Shown here piece by piece: positions 46,374 through 54,269 of a stretch of DNA of 64,000 nucleotides. A model generated the notes under the pieces. It saw only the letters and a program-made list of their open reading frames with translations, was not told the DNA's origin and searched no databases. Numbering within the stretch: position 1 is the stretch's first letter; the number at the start of each line of letters is the position of its first letter. The position numbers were made by a program, and so were the translations under genes. Origin of the DNA: JAHJDS01 sp964569795 (lineage in GTDB: Bacteria > Desulfobacterota > Desulfarculia > Desulfarculales > JAHJDS01). The stretch covers positions 58,439-122,438 of the forward strand of contig CAZMVB010000012.1 in NCBI GenBank assembly GCA_964569795.1, given 5' to 3'.

Positions 46374-47744
46374 ATGAGACGTTGGCTGTTTGTCGCGCCC
46401 CTCGGCCTGGCGGCGATGTGGCTGCTGCTGCCCAGCGCCCAGGGGGCCAAGAAGAACCCCTTGAAGTTCAAGGGATGCCTGGCCTGCCACCACAAGCAGG
46501 ACACCGGGGTGGACGACGGCGTCATCATGGGCAACTGGGTCAACCGGTCGCGGAAGGCCAAGACCCTGACGGTCAAGATCGGTCCCCGGGTTACGATCCT
46601 GAAGTGGGACCAGAAGACCCAGGTCAAGAACGCCCCGTCCATCCACAAGCTGAAAAAGGGCCTGGCGGTCCGGATCATGTTCAAGCGGCGCGGCGGGGTC
46701 CTCTACGCGGCCCAGATCGTGGCCAAGCCGCCCATGAAGCTGCCTAAAAAGATGATCGTCAGCCCCCAGGAGCTGCTCAAGCTCATCCAGGCGGGCAAGG
46801 TGGTCCGGCTGGTGGACTCGCGGCCGCCGTTCAGGTTCGTGGCCGGGACCATTCCCGGGGCGATCAACATCCCCTTCCCCAAGATGGGGAAGATGATCGG
46901 CAAGCTGCCGAAAGACAAGAACGCCCTGGTCGTCTTTTTCTGCGAAGGCAAGAGGTGAATTCTCTCGCCCATGGCCGCCCGGGTGGCGGTCAAAAAATAC
47001 GGCTACAAGAACGTCAGGGTCCTGACCGTGGGCGTGCCGGGCTGGTCCCAGGCCGGCTATCCGGTCATCGCCCGGCCCAAATTCGTCCAGACCATGCTCG
47101 GCTACCTGGTCCTGGTGGACACCCGGGCGCCGGCCGTGGTCAAAAAGGGTTACATCCAGGGCGCGGTCAACCTCAGTCCGGCCGACATCAAGGCCAACCG
47201 GGGCGGTTGGCCGGGTGATCGCCGGGCGTTCATCGTCCTGTACTCGGACGGCACCGACCTGAACAAGCTGGCCCCGCTGTTCAAGCTTCTCAAGAGGCGG
47301 TGGTACAAGAACGTCACCATCCTGGCGGGCGGCTACGCGGCCTGGGTCAAGGGCAACCGGCCGACCCAGAAGGGCAAGGCCCAGACCCGCATCTTCTACC
47401 TGCCGCGCCCCCGGCCGGGCGAGGCCAACCGGGACGAGTTCATGGCCGTGGTCAGGCTGTTTGCGCGCAAGCAGCCCCCGGCCGGCTACGTCCTGATCGA
47501 CGTCCGGACCCGGGAGGAGGCCGCCGGCGGGGTGCTCCCCGGCGCGATCAACATCCCGGTGGACGAGCTGACCGACAATCTCAAGAAGCTGGACCGGAAC
47601 AAGAAAATCCTGACCTACTGCTCCAGCGGGCTGCGGGCCGAGATGGCCTATCACATCCTGCGCAACGCCGGCTACAACGTCCAGTTCCTCAACGACCGGG
47701 TGGCCGTTCGCGGCCGGGAGTTCTTCTGCTGCTTCAGACGATGA
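46374..47744 (+). CDS. Secreted heme-motif triple-rhodanese selenoprotein (Sec at TGA 46956)
   Basis: Two open frames, 46374-46958 and 46971-47744, are in the same phase and separated only by one TGA and four further codons; together they give 456 residues. Signal peptide 1-24, heme c motif CLACH (35-39), a small beta domain (~55-118), then three rhodanese domains (~122-232, ~235-330, ~350-445). The TGA is residue 195 in FFCEGKR-U-ILSPMAA. Rhodanese relatives commonly read C-G-G-x-x-C-x-L-S here, so TGA falls on the second cysteine. Domain 2 lacks a loop cysteine (YSDGTD); domain 3 has C416 in YCSSGLRA. A SECIS-like hairpin follows the TGA and SelB is encoded at 9373. GGGAGGA precedes ATG 46374. 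A probable role is periplasmic sulfur or selenium redox transfer; the alternative is a true nonsense mutation. Confidence 0.82.
46972..46992 (+). promoter_or_regulatory. Predicted bacterial SECIS hairpin
   Basis: Downstream of the TGA, TGGCCGCC (46972-46979) pairs with GGCGGTCA (46985-46992): eight pairs including one G·U, closed by loop CGGGT. The loop begins 22 nt after the TGA, within the usual bacterial spacing of about 16-37 nt, and has G at its second position, as bacterial SECIS loops require. Confidence 0.7.
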
Positions 47745-47782
47745 TCAATTGACCGAGCCCTGCAACGCCGGGCCGGTCGCAA

Positions 47783-47812
47783 ATTTTTGGGGGCCGCCAG
47801 GCCCCCAAAAAT
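47783..47812. terminator. Bidirectional terminator after the rhodanese gene
   Basis: A 13-bp perfect stem, ATTTTTGGGGGCC (47783-47795) with GGCCCCCAAAAAT (47800-47812), and loop GCCA. The A/T ends of the stem supply a U run on either strand. Confidence 0.85.
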
Positions 47813-47968
47813 ATTATCCTCAGCAGGGCCGCACGGCGGCCCTGGACAGAATGACCGGGGATGACACATACTACTTCAGAGACATCCCCGATGCCTGAAA
47901 TCGACAACATCGCTCAAATGAACGTTCAGCCGGCTCCCGACCGCCAGCCTGGTGGGGCGGAATGAATC

Positions 47969-48295
47969 ATGCCGGAATGGTTGTTCTGGATAATCGGCGC
48001 CGTGCTCGCCTTCGAGGCGGTCGAGCACGTCGTCTTACCCCTGGTCTGGTCAATCCGGCGTCGCCGGCGCGGCCGGACAGACCCGCTGGCCGCCCTGGCC
48101 GGTCGCCGGGTCAAGGTGGCCTCCTGGTCCGAGGGTCAGGGTCAGGTCATGGTGGGGAGCGAACGCTGGCTGGCCCAGGGTCCGGAGGACCTGACCAAGG
48201 GGGAGGAGGTTGTCATCCGGGGCAACGAGGGACTGGTCCTTTTCGTGGACCGGCCCGATCGACCAGGGGCTGACGGCCCATCACCGCCCGGTTAG
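47969..48295 (+). CDS. NfeD-like membrane protein
   Basis: A 108-residue protein with one N-terminal membrane helix (PEWLFWIIGAVLAFEAVEHVVLPLVW), a basic stop-transfer (RRRRRGR), then a small OB-fold: LAGRRVKVASWSEGQGQVMVGSERWLAQG and KGEEVVIRGNEGLVLFV. The G-x-V...GERW pattern is that of the NfeD C-terminal domain. NfeD proteins pair with stomatin-like proteins or signal peptide peptidases in membrane quality control, but no stomatin gene is adjacent. The frame has no strong ribosome binding site, so the start is moderately sure. Confidence 0.75.
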   Translation: MPEWLFWIIGAVLAFEAVEHVVLPLVWSIRRRRRGRTDPLAALAGRRVKVASWSEGQGQVMVGSERWLAQGPEDLTKGEEVVIRGNEGLVLFVDRPDRPGADGPSPPG

Positions 48296-48447
48296 TTTTT
48301 TACGCCCTTGTTTGTTTTCAAGGCCCGCCAGCGCGGGCAAAGACCGCTCGATACCGTTCAAGGCCGCCCCCGCACTCACGGCCGGCCTTTGACGGACCTG
48401 ATATTTTGAGCCACAATCTTCTGGAGGCATCTCTGACTGGGACGGCA

Positions 48448-50460
48448 ATGTCTTCTCAAAAAGCCATCGCTCCCGTGCCCTCGGACGAATCAAGTTTATG
48501 GAGGCCGATGAGCATCGGTCGGCTTCAACTATCCAACCGGCTAGTGGCCCTGCCCGTGTTCAGCGGGTACGCCTATCCCGACGGCCGGGTCAGCCCGCTG
48601 CTGCTGGATCGCTACCTTCGCCTGGGGGACTCGGGGGCGGGTCTGGTGGTGGTGGCCAACGCCGCGGTCTCGGCCGACGGCCTGACCTCGCGCCACAACC
48701 TGCGCGGCGACGGGGACGAGTTTCTGCCCGGCCTGGCCAAACTGGCCCGGACGATAAAGTCCGGCGGGGCGGCGGCGTGTCTGCAGCTCAATCACGCCGG
48801 CCGGTTCGCCAAGACCGATCAGGCCCTGTTGCCCTCGTCCCTGGACGGATCGCACCTGGGCTTTGATCTGGGCTCGCTCAAGGCCTTCATGGAATTCTTC
48901 CCCCTGGAACACCGCTTCGGTCTGACCCAGGACTTTCTGTCCCGGGTGACGGGCTGGACCCGGCCCATGACCGACGAGGACTGTGACCGGGTGATCGATG
49001 ACTTCGGCCGGGCGGCCGAGCGGGCGGTGGCCGCCGGATTCGACCTGATCGAGCTGCACGGGGCCAGCGGCTATCTGCTCACCCAGTTCCTGTCGGCCTA
49101 CACCAATCGGCGTGACGATGAATACGGCGGCGATCCCGTCCGCCGGGCCGAGTTCATCCGCCGGGTTTTGATCGAGATCAGGCGCCGCGTCGGCCCGGAC
49201 TTCCCCGTCGGCTTCCGGCTGCTGCTGCGGGAGTGGGTCCCCGAGGGGATCGACCTGCCCGAGGCCCTGGACTTGGCCGAACGGCTCGAGGGCTGGGGGG
49301 TGTCCTATCTGTCGGCCACGGCAGCCACTCACAACTCGCTCTTTTCGCCGAAAATCCAGAAGCTGACCGCCCGGCCCGGGTACCTGGCCCCTGACACCGC
49401 GGCCCTCAAGGCCCGGGTGCACCTGCCGGTCATCGTCTCGGGACGAATCATTTCACAAAAACAGGCGGCCAGGATACTCGATGACAAGGCGGCCGATCTG
49501 ATCGGCCTGGGGCGGACCCTGGTGGCCGATATCGAGTGGGTCCAAAAGACCAGGACCGGGCGTAAACCCCGGGCCTGCATCAACTGCTGGCGCTGCCTGA
49601 AGCGGGTGACCCTGGACAGGGCCCTGACCTGCGTCCGATGGCCGGGGTGGCTTACGCAGCGGATCGATCTGGACCAGGCCCTCTTGCGGCGCGATCTGAA
49701 CCGGCTGCTGGTGGTGCTCGCCGGGGACACGGACGTCAGGTGGTGGCGGGATCGGCTCGGGTTCCTGATTCCGCCGCGCCCGGGAATCTCGGTGGATTTG
49801 CTGTTCGTCAAGCCGACCGGCCACGGCGACCTGACCGGCCCCGAGATCAGGTTCGTAGAAAAATCCCGACGGACGTGGGCGGCCCGGGCCCAGGGGGGCG
49901 GACGCCTGGAGGTGATCGTCTCCGAGACGGACGAGGAGCCGGACCGCGCCGTCCTGGACGAGGCCGGCCGCGGCGGCCACGGCGTGATCTGGCTCTGCGC
50001 CCGCCGCGACGAGGAGTGGCGGACCCGGCTGGTCTATCGCCAGCAGGAGCGGGTCGTCGGTCTGCTCGGGCCGGGGGACCGGCCGGAGCACGTCCTGGTG
50101 GCAATCGACTTTTCCGCCGACTCGCTCCTGGCCCTGAGATACCTGGGCCATTCCTGGATGATCGCGCCCGGGGTCAAGGTGACCTTGGTCCACGTCCTGG
50201 ACGGCCCGTCGGCCGAGGCCCAAGACCGCTGGGTCAAATTACGAAAGGTCCTGGGCTGGGACGAGAGATTCAAGCTGTCCCTGGTCACCAGCCAGGACGG
50301 CCTGGCCGGGACCCTGCTGGACGTCATCGGCCGGGCCCAGTTCGGCACGGTGATCATGGGCAAGCGCGGCCTGACCGGGATACGGCGGTTTCTTTTAGGC
50401 AGCGTCTCGGCCGGGGTACTCAAGGGCCTGACGGATCAGACACTCATCCTGGTTGACTAA
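48448..50460 (+). CDS. Old yellow enzyme/dienoyl-CoA reductase-like barrel fused to UspA domains
   Basis: About 670 residues from ATG 48448 (a TTG at 48406 is also open). Residues ~17-360 are an FMN-binding TIM barrel of the OYE/2,4-dienoyl-CoA reductase family: RLQLSNRLV, CLQLNHAGR, ELHGASGYLLTQFLS, NRRDDEYGG. Next is a cysteine cluster, CINCWRC followed eleven residues later by C (~380-398), like the [4Fe-4S] site of dienoyl-CoA reductase but with one residue fewer in the second gap. The FAD/NADPH domains that normally follow are missing. Instead there is a degenerate USP-like stretch (~405-530) and a clear UspA domain (~548-670) with HVLVAIDFSADSLLALRYL and MGKRGLTGIRRFLLGSVS. This fusion suggests flavoenzyme activity tied to a nucleotide or stress-sensing module. 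Confidence 0.88.
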   Translation: MSSQKAIAPVPSDESSLWRPMSIGRLQLSNRLVALPVFSGYAYPDGRVSPLLLDRYLRLGDSGAGLVVVANAAVSADGLTSRHNLRGDGDEFLPGLAKLARTIKSGGAAACLQLNHAGRFAKTDQALLPSSLDGSHLGFDLGSLKAFMEFFPLEHRFGLTQDFLSRVTGWTRPMTDEDCDRVIDDFGRAAERAVAAGFDLIELHGASGYLLTQFLSAYTNRRDDEYGGDPVRRAEFIRRVLIEIRRRVGPDFPVGFRLLLREWVPEGIDLPEALDLAERLEGWGVSYLSATAATHNSLFSPKIQKLTARPGYLAPDTAALKARVHLPVIVSGRIISQKQAARILDDKAADLIGLGRTLVADIEWVQKTRTGRKPRACINCWRCLKRVTLDRALTCVRWPGWLTQRIDLDQALLRRDLNRLLVVLAGDTDVRWWRDRLGFLIPPRPGISVDLLFVKPTGHGDLTGPEIRFVEKSRRTWAARAQGGGRLEVIVSETDEEPDRAVLDEAGRGGHGVIWLCARRDEEWRTRLVYRQQERVVGLLGPGDRPEHVLVAIDFSADSLLALRYLGHSWMIAPGVKVTLVHVLDGPSAEAQDRWVKLRKVLGWDERFKLSLVTSQDGLAGTLLDVIGRAQFGTVIMGKRGLTGIRRFLLGSVSAGVLKGLTDQTLILVD

Positions 50461-50484
50461 GTAGGGCGCCGCCGATTCGAGTAG

Positions 50485-50502
50485 GGTGGGCCATGACCCA
50501 CC
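50485..50502 (+). terminator. Hairpin after the OYE-UspA gene
   Basis: GGTGGG (50485-50490) and CCCACC (50497-50502) form a 6-bp stem 25 bp after the stop, followed by the T-rich TTATTTCTTAT about 7 bp later. A weak terminator is plausible. Confidence 0.4.
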
Positions 50503-50543
50503 AGACGGATTATTTCTTATAAGGATGAAGAGCCTCTATCGTT

Positions 50544-50887
50544 GTGGGGGACTTCACCCAGCCCCCCACACCCCCCAGGGCCAAAGGGGCCTCCTTGTCG
50601 AGGCCCCTTTGGAATCCCCCGCCACTCAGGGGCTTCGCCCCTGAGAACCCCACCGTGTTGGTGCGAGCAACGCCAGACGTGATTCCCTCCGGCGCAGGTT
50701 TTCGTCGCGACGCCGGGCCTGCGGCCCTCTGGCCGCGCCGAAAAACCCGCGCCTCCGGTCAAGACGTCTGGCTATCCACTCCAGGTTGGCCGGTGGTTGT
50801 TCCAGGGATGGAAGAACTATGGATGCGCGGCCGCGACCAAAAAACGGCCGCGCCCCTGGCCGCCGGGCCGCCTTGCGACTCCGGCGG
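50544..50887 (+). repeat. Structured dispersed repeat, copy B
   Basis: A 344-bp homologue of 14848-15190 in the same orientation, with most bases identical by eye. Helices: P1 GTGGGGG/CCCCCAC (50544-50550, 50563-50569), P2 12 bp (50581-50592, 50601-50612), P3 CTCAGGGGC/GCCCCTGAG (50625-50645, perfect), P4 GTGTTG/CAACGC (50655-50673), P5 GCCAGACGT/ACGTCTGGC (50672-50680, 50764-50772), GGGCC/GGCCC (50715-50727), TTCCA/TGGAA (50800-50813) and GCGCGGCCG/CGGCCGCGC (50825-50853). Differences from copy A are paired in P1, P2, P4 and the TTCCA stem. It abuts the 3' end of the minus-strand beta-helix gene at 50942. Confidence 0.85.
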
Positions 50888-50941
50888 CCTATCCGTTGAA
50901 CCGAAGGCGGCAAGGAATGCGCGGCGCGAAGAAACCTTTCT

Positions 50942-52666
50942 TTACAATTTTTGCGCGGGCCGGAGTCCCGCGATGACCAGCAGGGCCAGAATCCAGCCGG
51001 CCAGGGGCTGGAAGAAATTGAAGTAGAAACGATACCAGCCCGCGAAGTAAATAGTGTTGTGGTCCTTACTGAGTTCAACGATGGGCAACAGACGATCCAG
51101 ACTGAACAGAAGTCTCCAGCCAAAGTTGTGGGTTTCAAATACGCATGGTTTGAACAGGCCATTCGAGCTGATAATGCAGTTCCAGAAAGTGTACTCATCC
51201 GGCCAGGTGTGGATCCCTGAAGCTATCCAGGCCCCCAAAAAAGTTAAGCCTAAGGCCAAGGCTAGTGGATAGACGAAATACCGCCAGCCCAGGCCATATC
51301 CAACCGCGAAGCGCAAGAGGGTCAACCATAGCCAACGTAACCGAGGTTTGGCCGGATCACCTTTAACACCGAACAGCCTTTGCCAAAGCCATCGAAAAGG
51401 GCTTGCTATTTTTCGTTCTCTGGTTTTGGCAGCGTGTAGCACAGCGTTGGCCATGTCCGGCCGCCCTGCCTCCCGTAGGACATTAGCGCAGTGCTCGTAG
51501 GGTTGGGGGGAATAGTTCTTTTGCCGGGCCAGCCAGTCGATGAACCAGTTTGCCGGTCGCTCGGTCATGTCCTGGCTTTCATAATCTTCGTGGGTACCGC
51601 CAAGGTGTTTGTAGGTGAAGTCGTCCAGGTGGAGTTTGGTGGGCCAAACTTCCTTTCGGTCTAACACCCGGTCAACCTTAGTACCGGTTAAATCGAGTTC
51701 CTTTTCAAAAGAGTTACCATCAATAATTATGATACGACCGATTTTTGCAAATATCAAGATTACATTTTTTTTGTATTCATCCCCTAAGAAAAATAGTCCG
51801 TCACCAACTTCAATAGCTTGCAAAGTCAGACGTCCATTGAAGTGTGAGTCCATCATGTTAACGTCACCGCCTACTTTCGCTGCGATGAGCCTCATTTCCT
51901 TTTCAATTTTGCAGTTTCTAACAATAAGGTCGTTAGCGATTTTTATATAGTCCATTGTAAGCGTTTCACAGAAGGTTGATTTCCGAATATTCAACTGACC
52001 ACCTAGTTCGGCACCCAATAGCCATACTTCGTTTAACTTACTTTCTTTGATTTGAAGGTGACTATCAACTTTGATTCCATTCATGAATAGTTTTCCGATA
52101 AAAACAGATTTATTCATGCTGATTTGACCGAGTACTTTGGCTTCACGAAGATTTGTAGCTTTGTTATAGCGACCTTCATCCATAAAAATTGTGCCTGCGA
52201 CTTGGATACCATCTAGTTCGCAATTACCGTTTATAATAGATTTAGAAAGGAGTAAGTTCCTTTCGAGTTGGCCAAAACGCAAGTCGAAGTCATTTTCAAA
52301 GCGACAAGCAAGCAGAAGTAACTCTGATTTGACTAAGGAATAGCTTAAGTCCAGATTGCCTTCAAACCAAGCCCCGCCAATGCGTACTCCTTGCCGTGGA
52401 ATGGCGCTTCGCCAGGGTTCGTGGAGGAGGATGGATTCCAGGAAGGTTGACCGAATTCCGCGGACCATCATCTCGTACCCTGTCCAGTGCCCGGGGTTGT
52501 TTGTGTCTAGGGTGCGCCCATAGCGAATGTTAAAATCAGCCGGCCTGCCCTCGCAAATTTGTTGCCAGGCCCATTTTTCAGGCTCGGTCCAGTCCTTATG
52601 GGGCGGGGTCTGGCAGGGTTCGCCGGGGTGGGCGAGGCGGCCGGTGTATTCATCCTGATCGGCCAT
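50942..52666 (-). CDS. Beta-helix membrane protein (pentapeptide-like solenoid), AT-rich
   Basis: A 574-residue protein. Residues ~85-340 are a degenerate solenoid of ~20-residue turns with patterns such as GGAWFEGNLDLSYSLV, LGAELGGQLNIRKSTF and AAKVGGDVNMMDSHF, giving one strand ladder per turn. A helical linker with QPYEHCANVLREAGRPDMANAVLHAAKTRERK (given in parts: QPYEHCANVLREAG, then PDMANAVLHAAK) precedes three or more membrane helices (~430-470, ~550-572). The C-terminal motif FSLDRLLPIVEL is typical of this family, often labelled membrane-associated oxidoreductase without biochemical support. The central coding region (51700-52350) is far more AT-rich than its surroundings, as is the gene at 15672, so it was probably acquired. 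Repeat copy B is just downstream. Confidence 0.85.
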   Translation of the reverse strand: MADQDEYTGRLAHPGEPCQTPPHKDWTEPEKWAWQQICEGRPADFNIRYGRTLDTNNPGHWTGYEMMVRGIRSTFLESILLHEPWRSAIPRQGVRIGGAWFEGNLDLSYSLVKSELLLLACRFENDFDLRFGQLERNLLLSKSIINGNCELDGIQVAGTIFMDEGRYNKATNLREAKVLGQISMNKSVFIGKLFMNGIKVDSHLQIKESKLNEVWLLGAELGGQLNIRKSTFCETLTMDYIKIANDLIVRNCKIEKEMRLIAAKVGGDVNMMDSHFNGRLTLQAIEVGDGLFFLGDEYKKNVILIFAKIGRIIIIDGNSFEKELDLTGTKVDRVLDRKEVWPTKLHLDDFTYKHLGGTHEDYESQDMTERPANWFIDWLARQKNYSPQPYEHCANVLREAGRPDMANAVLHAAKTRERKIASPFRWLWQRLFGVKGDPAKPRLRWLWLTLLRFAVGYGLGWRYFVYPLALALGLTFLGAWIASGIHTWPDEYTFWNCIISSNGLFKPCVFETHNFGWRLLFSLDRLLPIVELSKDHNTIYFAGWYRFYFNFFQPLAGWILALLVIAGLRPAQKL

Positions 52667-52877
52667 GCAAATTCTCCTGGCCTAGAGGACTGTTTGGATT
52701 AACCTCAGATACTTCCTGCTATCCGGCAGGATACAATAGTAAACATCCAAGATCAATTGGTCTGGTTGTCTAGCAGGCACTGAATTTAAAGAAGAAGATT
52801 TCTTCGCGCAGCCCTATTCAGCTTGGTGAGGCACCAAGACGACCATCAATAATCGAAGGGCAGCGGCCAACGTAGTG

Positions 52878-53005
52878 GCCGCGGCAAGCGCGGACGATGA
52901 CCGGCCAATCAGTAAAGCGGTCTTCGCGAAGTAAAGGTGGCCACTGCCACGCCGCGGCAAGCGCGGACGAGGACCGGCCAATCAGTGAAGCGGTCCCCGC
53001 GAAGT
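52878..53005. repeat. Pair of ~55-bp direct repeats
   Basis: 52878-52932 and 52951-53005 are near-identical (GCCGCGGCAAGCGCGGACGA, then GACCGGCCAATCAGT and CGCGAAGT), 73 bp apart start to start. Each can fold through GACCG/CGGTC. Both lie in the 460-bp gap between the beta-helix gene (minus strand) and the LuxR regulator (plus strand). No open frame here is convincing. They may be regulator sites or a small tandem duplication. Confidence 0.75.
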
Positions 53006-53126
53006 GAGGGCAAACTACTCGAGGGGCGGACGTGGAATCAGGCCTTTGCCTTGACACTCCGGAGTGGCGAGCAGAAAATAGATACAAGGGAACTTTGTCC
53101 ATTGATCACCGGCCGGGAGGGCCGGG

Positions 53127-54170
53127 ATGCAAGACCTCAGCGCCAGGGAAGTCGGCCTGCTGTGCCGCATCTTCGAGAGACTGTCGTCGAGTCTCGAGGA
53201 GGAGCAGGTGCGCCGGGCCGCCTGCGAGGACCTGCTCGAACTCCTGCGGGCCGACTATGCCGCCTCCTTTGTCTGGGACGACCTGGCCAGAACATTTCGG
53301 AAGGCCGTCTATCTGAACATGAGCCCGGACAATCTGGCCCGGTACGAGGCCTATTACCAGTTTCACGACCCGATCACCCCGGCCCTGCAGCACCGCCGGC
53401 GGGCGACCCTGGTGGTCGAGGTCATGCCCCAGGCCGAACTGGAGCGGACCGAATTTTTCAACGACTTCCTAAAACTGGACGGCCTGCACCACGGCATCAA
53501 CGTTTACGCCTATGACGGCGATCTGAACATCGGGGACCTGCGCATCTGGCGAGGTCAAGGCCGGCCCGAGTTCTCCGCCCGGGACAAGGACCTGCTGGAG
53601 ACGATTCGGCCCCACTTCACCAACGCCCTGCGCAACGCCCGGACCTGGGCCGCCCTCAAGGACCGGCCCTGGTCAGATCTGTGGGAAAACGCGCCGGACG
53701 CCTTTTTCATCTATGACGGGCAGGGGGGGCTGGTCCACCGGAACCGGGCCGCCCGGCAGGTGCTTAAGGGCCTGGCCGATGAGGATCGGGCCGCCCTGAT
53801 GGGGGCGGTCAAGGGCCTGCTCCGGGGCGACCTGTCCCAGACCCGCTGGGGCCCCTATTTTCTCTCGGTGTTGAGGGCCGATGAGTCCGCCGCCGGCCGG
53901 CCGATGATCGTGGTTCAGGCCTACCGGCGTCCGGCGGCCCGGCTGGACGCGGCCTACTTGCGCCGGGAACACGGCCTGTCACCCCGGGAGGCCGAGGTCT
54001 GCCTCCTGGCCGCCAAGGGGCTGACCGACCAGGAGATCGCCCGGGTCCTGGACCTGAGCTTTCACACCGTCCGGTCCCACCTCAAGAATTCCTTTCTGAA
54101 GCTGGACGTCACCAACCGGACCGAACTGGTCCACGCCGTGCTGGGCGATCTGGTCGAGGTCGCGTTCTAG
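53127..54170 (+). CDS. LuxR-family transcriptional regulator with GAF- and PAS-like domains
   Basis: A 347-residue protein. The first ~190 residues look like a GAF or autoinducer-binding-like sensor (LLELLRADYAASFVWDD, then SARDKDLLETIRPHF), followed by a PAS-like stretch (~185-280, WENAPDAFFIYDGQGG). The C-terminal LuxR helix-turn-helix is clear: HGLSPREAEVCLLAAKGLTDQEIARVL (in parts: LSPREAEVCLLAAKGLTD, then SFHTVRSHLKNSF) at ~285-340. ATG 53127 is weakly supported by GGAGGGCCGGG upstream. The ligand is unknown. It lies 99 bp before the exported amidase gene, its most likely nearby target. Confidence 0.88.
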   Translation: MQDLSAREVGLLCRIFERLSSSLEEEQVRRAACEDLLELLRADYAASFVWDDLARTFRKAVYLNMSPDNLARYEAYYQFHDPITPALQHRRRATLVVEVMPQAELERTEFFNDFLKLDGLHHGINVYAYDGDLNIGDLRIWRGQGRPEFSARDKDLLETIRPHFTNALRNARTWAALKDRPWSDLWENAPDAFFIYDGQGGLVHRNRAARQVLKGLADEDRAALMGAVKGLLRGDLSQTRWGPYFLSVLRADESAAGRPMIVVQAYRRPAARLDAAYLRREHGLSPREAEVCLLAAKGLTDQEIARVLDLSFHTVRSHLKNSFLKLDVTNRTELVHAVLGDLVEVAF

Positions 54171-54269
54171 CCCCCTCCCCAATTTCAGGGATACCGGGAA
54201 CCTCCGGGCCGTGGTTAAGTGATCGCAGGTAAGGTGACCGGAAGTATGTCTCAAAAAAGGGGGAGAATC

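Noticed and set aside
52818..53102. A 94-codon minus-strand frame spanning the 55-bp direct repeats
   Set aside because: The two repeats fall in different frames and the translation has no recognisable pattern or ribosome binding site.
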